A DNA stretch of 64,000 nucleotides, taken from NCBI GenBank assembly GCA_964489705.1, contig CAZAZQ010000002.1, positions 62,001 to 126,000 on the forward strand, read 5' to 3'. Position numbers and translations under genes: made by a program. Positions within the stretch are counted from its first letter, which is position 1; each line of letters starts with the position of its first letter. Source of the stretch: CAZAZQ01 sp964489705 (GTDB taxonomy: Bacteria; Zixibacteria; MSB-5A5; GN15; FEB-12). Under the pieces are notes generated by a model. That model saw only the letters and a program-made list of their open reading frames with translations, had not been told where the DNA came from and made no database searches. Of the stretch, positions 43,289-50,665 are shown piece by piece.

Positions 43289-43316
43289 AGCCGATGCTGC
43301 TTTGGCAGCACCGGCT
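43289..43316 (-). terminator. Terminator of peroxiredoxin gene
   Basis: AGCCGATGCTGC pairs with GCAGCACCGGCT (one G-T type pair) around TTTG; on the minus strand the stem is followed by TTTTTT. It lies 35 bases past the peroxiredoxin stop. Confidence 0.75.
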
Positions 43317-43350
43317 GATGGAGAATTACTCCCATGACAGTATGTTCAAC

Positions 43351-44148
43351 TTACTTTTTCGGCTTCCATTCTTTCCAAACCTTACCCACCAAGTCGGGAC
43401 CCGGATTCAACGTTTTATCACCGGGTTGCCAACCGGAAGGGGTGACTTCGCCCGTGTTGCGGTTGTGTTGGAAAGCCTTCAGTTGGCGGATAAGTTCATC
43501 CGGGTTGCGTCCCACCGGCGGGGTGAGCACTTCCATAGCTTGGATGACACCGTCCGGATCGATGATGAAACGTCCGCGAATATCAACGCCGCCCTTATCG
43601 TCATAGACGCCGTACACTTGCCCGATTTTACCGCCCGGATCGGAAAGCATCGGATACGGCACGCCGCCGTCGACCATTTTGGACAACTCATATTCCTGCC
43701 ACATCTTGTGGACGAAGTGGCTGTTGGTGCTGACCGAAAGAACTTCGGCATTCAACGATTGTAATTCAGGATACTTAACAGCGACCGCTGTTAATTCGGT
43801 CGGTCAGACGAACGTAAAATCGCCGGGGTAGAAACAGAGAATAACCCATTTCCCTTTGTAGTCGGAGAGCTTGACCTTCTTGAAGCTGCCGTTGTGATAC
43901 GCGATAGCTTCAAAGTCCGGGGCTTCTTTCCCCACCCGTGCCATGGGCGGCAGGAACGCCGGAGCCGCCGCAGCCATAGCCGGAGCATTACCGGGGACAA
44001 GCGGACCGGCGGCATTGCTCACGCACGGTTCTTTTTTCCCTTGATCGGGGGCGGGCGCTTGCGCCGAGGTTAAAGCGGCTGTTCCCACAATGCCGAACAG
44101 CAAGAGGAAAGAAAGGACAAAAATCCTCGTGCGATGATTTGCGTGCAT
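43351..44148 (-). CDS. Exported selenocysteine peroxiredoxin (AhpC/Prx type)
   Basis: Reduces hydroperoxides. Two open frames in the same phase, 43804-44148 and 43351-43755, are joined through a single TGA at 43804-43806. The joined product has 265 residues and reads FYPGDFTFV-Sec-PTELTAVA, i.e. TGA replaces the peroxidatic cysteine of the universal PxxxTFVCPTE motif (Sec115). Downstream sequence is fully conserved Prx (VDIRGRFIIDPDG, PVGRNPDELIRQLKAFQ). The usual resolving-cysteine motif GEVCPxxW is GEVTPSGW, so that cysteine is missing; a cysteine in the N-terminal extension (KKEPCVSN) remains. The N-terminus is a signal peptide (RIFVLSFLLLFGIVGTAAL) with AAGGAGGTGTGA before the ATG, so the protein is probably periplasmic. 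A SECIS-like hairpin follows the TGA. The alternative is a stop-interrupted pseudogene, which the conserved frame and hairpin argue against. Confidence 0.85.
43775..43794 (-). promoter_or_regulatory. Bacterial SECIS-like hairpin
   Basis: In the mRNA, nine bases after the UGA, UUAACAGC pairs perfectly with GCUGUUAA around the loop GGUC. The loop begins 18 bases after the UGA. Loop sequence and spacing match what is known of SelB-binding hairpins such as the GGUC-containing loop of E. coli fdhF. It lies within the coding region, as is normal in bacteria. Confidence 0.78.
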
Positions 44149-44579
44149 TCACACCTCCTTACGTTAGTTGGTTTACCTGTCGATGACAGTATCCGGATGC
44201 TCTTTTGCTTTCTACGCTACTTCCCTTCACAAAGTGAGCATCCTTTTTCCTTTATAAGTAAATAAGAACAGTTACGCTTGCCGTTTGGTTCATAAAAAGT
44301 GACGAATTTGTATCTTGTTCTCTATGAGGGAAACGACAGCCCAGTCGGTAAAGGTACGATTTGACTTTGTGGTATGATTTTGGGTTGTAAGAAAACGTCT
44401 TTTATGGTCACTATAGAGGTGATAGTGCCTTGTTCTGTAGCGAGAAAAGAAAACTCACTTAAACCGTTACTCCAAGAGGTCTGCAAGTGAAACAGTTCTT
44501 GGCAAAATCTCGGTCATATTTTTCACCTTTTGTATCGTTGGTTTGGAAAAGGGGTATACCGCTTAAATGGTGATCGACC
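44149..44579. other. Intergenic region upstream of the selenoprotein
   Basis: 431 AT-rich bases. It should hold the promoter of the peroxiredoxin; a minus-strand TATAAA is present near 44250-44256 without a convincing -35. A 6-base hairpin CACTAT/ATAGTG lies at 44409-44427. No open frame with a ribosome binding site is seen on either strand. Confidence 0.35.
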
Positions 44580-45011
44580 TTATGAAATAGGAAAAAGAGC
44601 CTCTGGAAGGGAGAGGATGAAATCTCGGATTTCATCCCGTACCCGTCGGTAGTGGTTGAGGGCTTCTTCTTCGGTCTTGGCGTCTTTCGCCAATTGAGGA
44701 GGATCGTCAAAACCGCGATGGAGTTTTTTCACCGGTTTGGGGAAGACGGGACAGTGCTCCTCGGCGTGCCCACACACCGTGATGACATAATCAAAATCAA
44801 TATCCATGAGTTCGTTTACGTGTTTCGAACGATATGAAGAGATGTTCACTCCGGCTTCCGCCATGACCTTGACAGCGGACGAATTCAGCCCATGTGTTTC
44901 GATCCCTGCCGAATAAGGTTCGATGACATCGCTTTTTAGATGTCGCGCCCAACCTTCCGCCATCTGGCTCCGACAGGAATTACCGGTGCAAAGAAAGAGA
45001 ATTTTTATCAT
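44580..45011 (-). CDS. arsC: Arsenate reductase, thioredoxin-coupled (LMW-PTP fold)
   Basis: 143 residues of the low-molecular-weight tyrosine phosphatase fold. The P-loop CTGNSCRS (nucleophile C8) is followed by the second pair of redox cysteines in VCGHAEEHCPVF (spacing of seven), which is diagnostic of the Bacillus-type arsenate reductase using a triple-cysteine relay and thioredoxin rather than of a plain phosphatase. It reduces As(V) to As(III). GFDDPP is the catalytic Asp loop. The upstream thioredoxin-like gene ends with TGA two bases before its ATG. No arsenite exporter is present in the window. Confidence 0.9.
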   Translation of the reverse strand: MIKILFLCTGNSCRSQMAEGWARHLKSDVIEPYSAGIETHGLNSSAVKVMAEAGVNISSYRSKHVNELMDIDFDYVITVCGHAEEHCPVFPKPVKKLHRGFDDPPQLAKDAKTEEEALNHYRRVRDEIRDFILSLPEALFPIS

Positions 45012-45012
45012 A

Positions 45013-45249
45013 TCAGGAGGCTATCAACTTTTTTAGCTCTTTGATGGGCGGCACTTTTCCTATAATCTTGACGGTTCCGTCGACAACCAATGCCGGGGTC
45101 ATCATAACACCGTGCCGAAGAATTTCCTGGAGGTCGGTAACTTTCCTGAGAGTGTAGGGGATGCCGAGTTCTTTGGCAGCCTTTTCGGCGCTTTGGGCAA
45201 GTTCTTCACATTTGGCGCAGCCGGTGCCGAGAATTTCAATCTGTTTCAT
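45013..45249 (-). CDS. Small thioredoxin-like redox protein
   Basis: 78 residues of the TM0996/MTH895 type (redox-active disulfide protein 2). The N-terminal IEILGTGCAKCEEL carries the CxxC active site, MMTPALVVDG is the cis-proline region. The protein resembles glutaredoxin-like partners that are frequently linked to arsenic genes. AAAGGTGA precedes the ATG. It lies between arsR and arsC in the same direction and plausibly reduces the arsenate reductase, but that is inferred from order. Confidence 0.85.
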   Translation of the reverse strand: MKQIEILGTGCAKCEELAQSAEKAAKELGIPYTLRKVTDLQEILRHGVMMTPALVVDGTVKIIGKVPPIKELKKLIAS

Positions 45250-45322
45250 AATTCACCTTTGCCTTCCTCCCGTCCTCATCCCGTTTAATAAATTGCCGAG
45301 CCTGTCCGCAACAAACGAGTTC

Positions 45323-45643
45323 TCATCTTATCGCATGGTGGACGGTGCGAACATTTTCTTTGAGGACTTCTTCGACACACCGGAAGAAATTCAGAACGCA
45401 CGGCACCTGTAAATGGTACCACACGTGTAAACCTCGTTTTTCGTCCCCGACGATTCCAACTTGTTTAAGCACCGAAAGGTGTTTCGATACGGTCGAGATA
45501 TCGTCGCCGATCATCTCAGTAAGGTCGTTGACGCACCGTTCACCTTCGGCGAGTTCGTTGACGATAAACAGCCGGGTGGGGTGGGCGAGGGCTTTGAGAA
45601 TGCGCGCTCGGTTTTCGAATCGTTGTTTAACACTTTTTTTCAT
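45323..45643 (-). CDS. arsR: ArsR-family metalloregulator
   Basis: 106 residues, winged helix-turn-helix repressor of the ArsR/SmtB family. ATG at 45643 is chosen: the longer open frame to 45814 would run over its promoter, the operator and the tRNA. KALAHPTRLFIVNELAEGERC carries the first helices (shown as KALAHPTRLFIVNEL), DDISTVSKHLSVLKQVGIV is the recognition helix region, and GLHVWYHL the wing. Only one cysteine (ERCVNDL) is where the classical ELCVCDL site has two; VPC and FFRC near the C-terminus could complete an arsenite site. It should repress its own operon through the dyad at 45663-45697. Confidence 0.88.
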   Translation of the reverse strand: MKKSVKQRFENRARILKALAHPTRLFIVNELAEGERCVNDLTEMIGDDISTVSKHLSVLKQVGIVGDEKRGLHVWYHLQVPCVLNFFRCVEEVLKENVRTVHHAIR

Positions 45644-45662
45644 AATTCCATCCGTTTTATTG

Positions 45663-45697
45663 ATTGGCAAAATAACCAAATATGTTACCTTGTCAAT
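45663..45697. promoter_or_regulatory. arsR: ArsR operator dyad
   Basis: Imperfect inverted repeat ATTGGCAAAATAAC and GTTACCTTGTCAAT with a 7-base centre; 11 of 14 positions per arm match. It covers both the -35 and the -10 of the arsR promoter, as expected for ArsR repression. Confidence 0.6.
45669..45696 (-). promoter_or_regulatory. arsR: arsR operon promoter
   Basis: Minus strand TTGACA (45691-45696), 16-base spacer, TATTTT (45669-45674); predicted start about 19 bases before the arsR ATG. Confidence 0.65.
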
Positions 45698-45723
45698 GGT
45701 TCTTTTTGGGAAATGGATTTCAC

Positions 45724-45751
45724 TTGACATAGTATATAGATTACATATAAA
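45724..45751 (+). promoter_or_regulatory. tRNA-Leu promoter
   Basis: TTGACA (45724-45729), 16-base spacer, TATAAA (45746-45751), ten bases before the mature 5' end of the tRNA. It is divergent from the arsR promoter. Confidence 0.7.
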
Positions 45752-45761
45752 TGTAGTTAAT

Positions 45762-45845
45762 GCCGAAGTGGTGAAATTGGTAGACGCGCTGCGTTCAGGG
45801 CGCAGTGTCCGCAAGGACGTGGGGGTTCGAGTCCCCCCTTCGGCA
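45762..45845 (+). tRNA. tRNA-Leu (CAG)
   Basis: 84 bases with a full cloverleaf: acceptor GCCGAAG/CTTCGGC with discriminator A, anticodon loop TTCAGGG giving anticodon CAG, a long class II variable arm (TGTCC-GCAA-GGACG) as expected of leucine tRNA, and the T-loop GTTCGAGTC. CCA is not encoded. It reads CUG leucine codons. Confidence 0.95.
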
Positions 45846-45861
45846 TAAAATAAAGTCCGGC

Positions 45862-45890
45862 AAGAAAAAGAGCTTGCAGGGCTTTTTCTT
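45862..45890 (+). terminator. Possible tRNA terminator
   Basis: AAGAAAAAG pairs with CTTTTTCTT around an 11-base loop, 16 bases past the tRNA. The T-run is inside the stem, so confidence is modest. Confidence 0.4.
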
Positions 45891-45904
45891 TGGCTTGCAA
45901 ATCG

Positions 45905-46375
45905 CTACAGTTTCATCAGCGCTTTTTCGTAGTCTTTGACGACGTAGTTTTTCCCTTTTTTGACAACCGTGTGCCCTTCGGCTTCCAGCAGTTTTTTGAG
46001 GCGCGCCACCCCGCCGGGATACTTTTCATTGAGAATGCCGCCGGTCTTCAGGGTGCGCCAGTAAGGGGTAATTCGCTTTTTCCCCTCGGCGGCGTTTTCT
46101 TCCGCAGCATGGGCGGCAATCCAAGCGAAAACGCCGGTCGTAATCGGGCAGCCGATGGTGGCGCCGAAATCTCTTGCCAGCTTGGCGCGAATTTCGTTAA
46201 TGGTGATGAGCTTCCCTTTGCGGACTTTTTTCATGATAGCGTCAACGTCTTTCGGCGCCGGAATGACCACGGTTCCCGTCCCCCAGCGTTTGCGCAGTTT
46301 GCTTTCGATTTTGACCACTTTCGGCAGGTCTTTGCTGTCGGCGAGTTTTTCCCGCCAGGATTTTTTCGGCTTCAT
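45905..46375 (-). CDS. MGMT/Atl1-like family protein
   Basis: 156 residues, basic. The segment ITINEIRAKLARDFGATIGCPITTGVFAWIAAHAAEE (seen as ITINEIRAKLARDFG and GCPITTGVFAWIAAHA), then RITPYWRTLKTGGIL, matches proteins usually labelled MGMT family, related to the DNA-binding helix-turn-helix part of alkyltransferases. The reactive PCHR motif of true O6-alkylguanine methyltransferases is absent, so it may bind alkylated DNA without repairing it, as Atl1 proteins do. It converges on the tRNA gene. Confidence 0.7.
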   Translation of the reverse strand: MKPKKSWREKLADSKDLPKVVKIESKLRKRWGTGTVVIPAPKDVDAIMKKVRKGKLITINEIRAKLARDFGATIGCPITTGVFAWIAAHAAEENAAEGKKRITPYWRTLKTGGILNEKYPGGVARLKKLLEAEGHTVVKKGKNYVVKDYEKALMKL

Positions 46376-46418
46376 AGCGTTTCTCCCATAAAAGCTTATG
46401 TAGTGACTTCCGCAATTA

Positions 46419-47279
46419 TTATTGATTATTGAATTGTGACGGATTCAAACCTGCATTTGCCAACGCATCTATTTCAGCAAACAGGTTGTTTATTGAATCG
46501 GTCAATTTCATGTCAAATTCTTCATTGATTATTTCAGTAACGGTTAGGAACATTTTTAACCCTACGTAGAGAAGCAATGCGATGAGTTCTTCATCGCTTC
46601 CCGAAACAAAAGTGTTTGTTGTGAAGTCAAAGTATCGGGTCAAACTTCCGGAAGAGGCGTGAGTTGACTCTGAGAATTCAGTGTAGATAATATGATAAAA
46701 ATAAAAAGGATCAAAATTACACTCGTCGGCGATGTCCATAAGACTTTTTGAGCCCCACCACCAACCTCGTCTATACTCCTGTTTAACGTCACCATTTTTA
46801 TTGTGAGGAAAGTATTGCTTTGCTATCTCATAGGCTTTTTCTATAGTGTCCCATTTTCCATAAGTATGAAAAAGCCTTTTGTATTCAGACTTGTTCTTTC
46901 CCAAGAAATACATTTTAACTGCAGTGTGATAACGGAATTTGTTTGCTTTATCAGTTTTTTCAGAAGGGTTTTGACGAATGTATTCAAGAGAAACTGCGAG
47001 TTCAAACATTTTTCTTGCAATTGTCTTTGCATCTTCAGTTAGACCAGCATTACACAAATGTAGCAATGAAAGAAATGATTCAATAATTTTGTAATAACTG
47101 GTGAGGAGAACAAACTTGACGTTATCTATTTCTCCCACCTTATAATTTCTTTCATCGAGATTTTTTTGTATTAAGTCACCTAACAGCCGACATTTATCAG
47201 CAAGCTGAAAGTTTTCTTTGTATTTTTCCCAAAGGTTGCTGTTGATTTGAAGTACCTCGGGATAGGCATTTTTATTCAT
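46419..47279 (-). CDS. DUF5677-like protein, AT-rich
   Basis: About 286 residues, all helical by eye, no signal peptide. NVKFVLLTSYYKIIESFLSLL, EDAKTIARKMFELAVSLEYI and FSESTHASSGS are the kind of pattern seen in DUF5677 proteins (HEPN-like helical fold), here shown in short pieces. ATG at 47279 has GAGG eight bases upstream. The gene is visibly more AT-rich than its neighbours and lies beside repeat-laden DNA, which suggests acquisition by transfer. DUF5677 proteins often sit in defence or accessory islands, but no partner is seen here. Function unknown. Confidence 0.7.
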   Translation of the reverse strand: MNKNAYPEVLQINSNLWEKYKENFQLADKCRLLGDLIQKNLDERNYKVGEIDNVKFVLLTSYYKIIESFLSLLHLCNAGLTEDAKTIARKMFELAVSLEYIRQNPSEKTDKANKFRYHTAVKMYFLGKNKSEYKRLFHTYGKWDTIEKAYEIAKQYFPHNKNGDVKQEYRRGWWWGSKSLMDIADECNFDPFYFYHIIYTEFSESTHASSGSLTRYFDFTTNTFVSGSDEELIALLLYVGLKMFLTVTEIINEEFDMKLTDSINNLFAEIDALANAGLNPSQFNNQ

Positions 47280-47455
47280 CTTTTGCCTCACATAGCATAA
47301 GAAGGGTTGTGATTAACGAGTAAGGCTTCTTTTTGTGCACTTAGCTAATATCCAGAAATAAGAAAGAGAATTCTTCTTTTTGGTCAAGCACGAAATCTGT
47401 CGTGAACCCCTTTTTGGTGACAGGGAGTAGAAGCTATCGCTCTTTAGAAGGTATC

Positions 47456-47479
47456 CGGTCGGGAAGGGATTCCCGACCG
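47456..47479. repeat. Perfect 10-base hairpin
   Basis: CGGTCGGGAA and TTCCCGACCG around GGGA. Confidence 0.55.
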
Positions 47480-47649
47480 CGCACACCCTAAGGGGCTTTT
47501 TAGCGGAGAGGAGAGAGATGTTTCGTAAATGGTCGAATATCCCACCCCAGGCTGCAAGTACAAGTTAATAAACTTCATTCGTTCATCCATAGCACAGGTC
47601 TCTTTCCACGGCACGATTCACCTCCTTGTGTTCCGTACCGTAATCTAAC

Positions 47650-47694
47650 CTGTTACCTATCTCCCCGGTCTATTCTGTTACCTATCTGCCCGGT
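47650..47694. repeat. Direct repeat, possible insertion-sequence end
   Basis: Two 20-base units starting CTGTTACCTATCT and ending CCCGGT, 25 bases apart, differing at one position. Spaced repeats of this kind occur at the ends of some IS families; no transposase remains here. Confidence 0.45.
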
Positions 47695-47708
47695 TCATAC
47701 CGGTCGGA

Positions 47709-47738
47709 TATCCCACCGCAAGCGGTGGGGCACCCCAC
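47709..47738. repeat. Dispersed hairpin repeat, copy B
   Basis: Partner of 43213-43242, with stem CCCACCGC/GCGGTGGG around AA (47712-47729) and the same GGGGxACCCCAC ending. Confidence 0.6.
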
Positions 47739-47787
47739 ATCCTAAGGGTGTTTTTGCACCCCACGCGAAAGATACTCTTCCAAGTAG

Positions 47788-47811
47788 GTCAGGTCTCGAA
47801 AGAGACCTGAC
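47788..47811 (-). repeat. acnA: Hairpin with GAAA loop after acnA
   Basis: GTCAGGTCTC and its exact complement around GAAA, 20 bases past the acnA stop. It could stabilise or end the acnA transcript, but no T-run follows on the minus strand. Confidence 0.5.
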
Positions 47812-47830
47812 ATGTAAGCTATCCCAAGGG

Positions 47831-50503
47831 CTATCCCAGCATTTGCCGCAATACCATTTGCAGGATGCCGCCATGGCGGTAGTACTCGATTTCCACCGGC
47901 GTGTCGAGGCGGGCAATCATCTCGAACGTCTTTTCGCCTTCCGCCGAAGCAGCCTTGACCTGCACTTTTTGCTTGGGTTGCAAGTCATTCGACAAACCCA
48001 AGATGGAATATACTTCGTGGCCGGTCAAACCGAGCGACTCGCGGGACTCGCCTTCCAAAAATTGCAGCGGCAGTACGCCCATGCCGACCAAGTTGGAGCG
48101 ATGTATCCGTTCGAAGCTCTGCGCCAACACCGCTTTGATGCCCAGCAGGTTCGTGCCTTTGGCTGCCCAGTCGCGAGAAGAGCCCATGCCGTATAGATTT
48201 CCCGCTAGGACAATCAAAGGAACGTTCTCAGACTTGTACTTCATTGCCGCATCGTAAATCGACATCTGCTCGCCGGTTGGCAAGTAAATAGTGACGCCGC
48301 CTTCCGTGCCGGGTGCCAGAAGATTCCGCAGGCGGATATTGGCAAACGTGCCGCGGGTCATAACCCGGTCGTTACCCCGCCGGGAGCCGTAGCTGTTGAA
48401 GTCTTCAAACTTGACGCCTTTTTCCAGCAGGTATTTCCCGGCAGGAGAGTCGGCTTTGATAACTCCGGCAGGGGAGATGTGGTCGGTGGTAATGGAATCG
48501 CCTAACATGACCAGCACCCGCGCTCCGGATATAGGCATGATATCCGCCGGTTCTTTGGGCATGTCGATGAAGAAAGGCGGCTCTTGGATGTAGGTGGACG
48601 CTTCGTCCCATTCGTACAGATCACCGCTGGGGCTCTGGATATTATTCCACATTTCATTGCCGTCAAAGACGCTGGCGTACCTGGTGCGGAAGGCTTCCGG
48701 CGTGACCGATAGAGCGATGGTGTCCAAAATTTCCTGCTGGGAGGGCCAAATCTCTTTCAAGTAAACCGGCGAACCGTCGGCACCGGTTCCGATAGGCTCT
48801 TCCGTCAGGTTAATGTCAACCCTCCCAGCGATAGCGTGCGCCACCACCAGCGGGGGAGAGGCAAGGTAGTTTGCCTTGGTGTGCGGGCTGACTCGCCCTT
48901 CAAAGTTCCGGTTCCCGGACAAGACCGCCGCTACCACAAGGTCTCCCTTGTCGATGGCGTCGACGACCGGTTTGGGCAGGGGACCGGAGTTGCCGATACA
49001 AGTGGTGCAGCCGAACCCGACCGGATGGAAGCCGAGTTTTTTCAGCGGTTCGATAAGCCCCGCTTTTTCCAGATAATCGATAACCACCCGGGAGCCGGGA
49101 GCCAGCGAAGTCTTCACATACGGTTTCACGCTCAAACCACGCTCGACCGCTTTCTTGGCAAGAAGCCCTGCCGCAATGAGAACGTACGGGTCTGAGGTGT
49201 TGGTACAGGAAGTAATCGCTGCAATAACGACCGAACCATGCCCGATCTCGGTATTGAAACCGTCGGTAACCTCTACCCGCGTCGTATGCTTTTCCGGCGG
49301 CAGCTCGAAGCCGCGCTCTTTTATCGGTTTGGAGAGAGCTTTTTGAAACTCTTCTTTCATCTGCGAGAGGACGATGCGGTCATGGGGGCGCTTCGGTCCC
49401 GCCAGAGAGGATTCTACCGTCGAAATGTCAAGTTCCAACGTATCGGTGAAAATCGGAGCCTCGGAACCTTGTTCCCGGAAGAGCATCTGCTCCTTGGCAT
49501 ATCGTTCGACCAGCTCGATCTCTTCATCGGAGCGGCCGGTCATGCGGAGGTAATCCAAGGTTGAATTGTCAAACGGGAAATATCCCATCGTCGCGCCGTA
49601 CTCCGGCGCCATGTTGGCAATCATTGCCTTGGTCGGAATCGGCAGGTCGTCCAGCGCGGGGCCGTAGTATTCGACGAATTTGCCGACCACTCCTTTTTGG
49701 CGGAGCATCTGGGTAACCGTCAACACCAGGTCGGTGCCGGTCGCTCCTTCCGCCAATTTGCCGGTAAGTTTGAAGCCGATGACTTCGGGGGTGAGCATAT
49801 ATATCGGTTGCCCCAGCATAGCGGCTTCGGCTTCAATACCGCCCACTCCCCACCCGACGACGCCCAAGCCGTTTATCATGACGGTGTGGCTGTCGGTACC
49901 GACCAGCGTGTCAGGGAAAGCGACGCCGTCACGCACGAGAATGCACTTTGCCAAGTACTCCAGGTTGACTTGGTGGCAGATACCGGTTCCCGGCGGGACG
50001 ACGCGGAAGTTGTCAAACGCTTTTTTGCCCCAGTGGAGGAATTCGTAGCGCTCTTTGTTTCGCTCAAACTCCTTGCGGGTGTTGATTTCCACCGCCTCGT
50101 CGGAGGCGTAGGCATCCACTTGCACCGAGTGGTCGATGACGAGGTCGACCGGAACAAGGGGGTTGATTTTTTTCGGGTCGCCGCCCATTCGTTTCATCGC
50201 CGAGCGCAGCGCCGCCAAATCGACTACCGCAGGCACACCGGTAAAATCCTGCAACAAAACCCGCGCCGGGTTGAAAGGAAGTTCCACCTCGCCGACGTTT
50301 TTAGCGTTATACTTCGCCAACTTAATCACATCATCTTCGGTGATGACTTTCCCGTCGGTATGTCTAAGCACGTTTTCCAGCAAAATACGAATAGAATAGG
50401 GAAGTTTATCTATTTGACCATATTGGGAGAGTGTGTCGAGTCGATACATTTGATACGAGTTGTATTTTGTTTTCAGGGTCGCTTGAGCGCCAAACGGATT
50501 CAT
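47831..50503 (-). CDS. acnA: Aconitate hydratase A
   Basis: 890-residue cytoplasmic [4Fe-4S] enzyme that isomerises citrate and isocitrate in the TCA cycle. The cluster cysteines are in ITSCTNTSDP and GFGCTTCIGNSG. GTDSHTVMINGLGVVGWGVGG and DYPLGSSRDWAAKG-like YGMGSSRDWAAKG and NLVGMGVLPL are the substrate and C-terminal swivel motifs. Length and order match the AcnA/IRP1 branch rather than AcnB. AAGGAGGTAA precedes the ATG. Stand-alone gene with a hairpin at its 3' end. Confidence 0.97.
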   Translation of the reverse strand: MNPFGAQATLKTKYNSYQMYRLDTLSQYGQIDKLPYSIRILLENVLRHTDGKVITEDDVIKLAKYNAKNVGEVELPFNPARVLLQDFTGVPAVVDLAALRSAMKRMGGDPKKINPLVPVDLVIDHSVQVDAYASDEAVEINTRKEFERNKERYEFLHWGKKAFDNFRVVPPGTGICHQVNLEYLAKCILVRDGVAFPDTLVGTDSHTVMINGLGVVGWGVGGIEAEAAMLGQPIYMLTPEVIGFKLTGKLAEGATGTDLVLTVTQMLRQKGVVGKFVEYYGPALDDLPIPTKAMIANMAPEYGATMGYFPFDNSTLDYLRMTGRSDEEIELVERYAKEQMLFREQGSEAPIFTDTLELDISTVESSLAGPKRPHDRIVLSQMKEEFQKALSKPIKERGFELPPEKHTTRVEVTDGFNTEIGHGSVVIAAITSCTNTSDPYVLIAAGLLAKKAVERGLSVKPYVKTSLAPGSRVVIDYLEKAGLIEPLKKLGFHPVGFGCTTCIGNSGPLPKPVVDAIDKGDLVVAAVLSGNRNFEGRVSPHTKANYLASPPLVVAHAIAGRVDINLTEEPIGTGADGSPVYLKEIWPSQQEILDTIALSVTPEAFRTRYASVFDGNEMWNNIQSPSGDLYEWDEASTYIQEPPFFIDMPKEPADIMPISGARVLVMLGDSITTDHISPAGVIKADSPAGKYLLEKGVKFEDFNSYGSRRGNDRVMTRGTFANIRLRNLLAPGTEGGVTIYLPTGEQMSIYDAAMKYKSENVPLIVLAGNLYGMGSSRDWAAKGTNLLGIKAVLAQSFERIHRSNLVGMGVLPLQFLEGESRESLGLTGHEVYSILGLSNDLQPKQKVQVKAASAEGEKTFEMIARLDTPVEIEYYRHGGILQMVLRQMLG

Positions 50504-50665
50504 CGGTTACCTCCTTACAACAATCTTCAAACTTTTTTCGTGGGGTAATTATACGGCAGAAGAGTTGTGAAGACAAGTAGGGAAACAGGGACAAGCAAAA
50601 TATACCTGCTCCTATACCGTCATGAGATAACAGACCGTCGGCCAAAGCGTATGACGGCGCCGCTT

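Larger units (their letters stand above)
47292..47830. other. Repeat-rich accessory stretch
   Basis: 539 bases without a gene. It holds a perfect 10-base hairpin (47456-47479), a direct repeat (47650-47694), the dispersed hairpin repeat copy B (47709-47738) and another 10-base hairpin with a GAAA loop (47788-47811). This looks like the debris of a mobile element or a cluster of hairpin repeats. Confidence 0.5.

Noticed and set aside
43804..43806. In-frame TGA as an inactivating mutation of the peroxiredoxin
   Set aside because: It falls precisely on the catalytic cysteine codon, the rest of the frame is intact, and a SECIS-like hairpin follows at the right distance.
44459..44710. 83-codon minus-strand frame overlapping arsC
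   Set aside because: Shadow of arsC in another frame, no ribosome binding site.
45644..45814. Longer N-terminus of ArsR
   Set aside because: The extension would be read from the operator, promoter and tRNA gene.
47441..47830. CRISPR array
   Set aside because: The repeats are hairpins and one pair of direct repeats with irregular spacing and no regular spacers.
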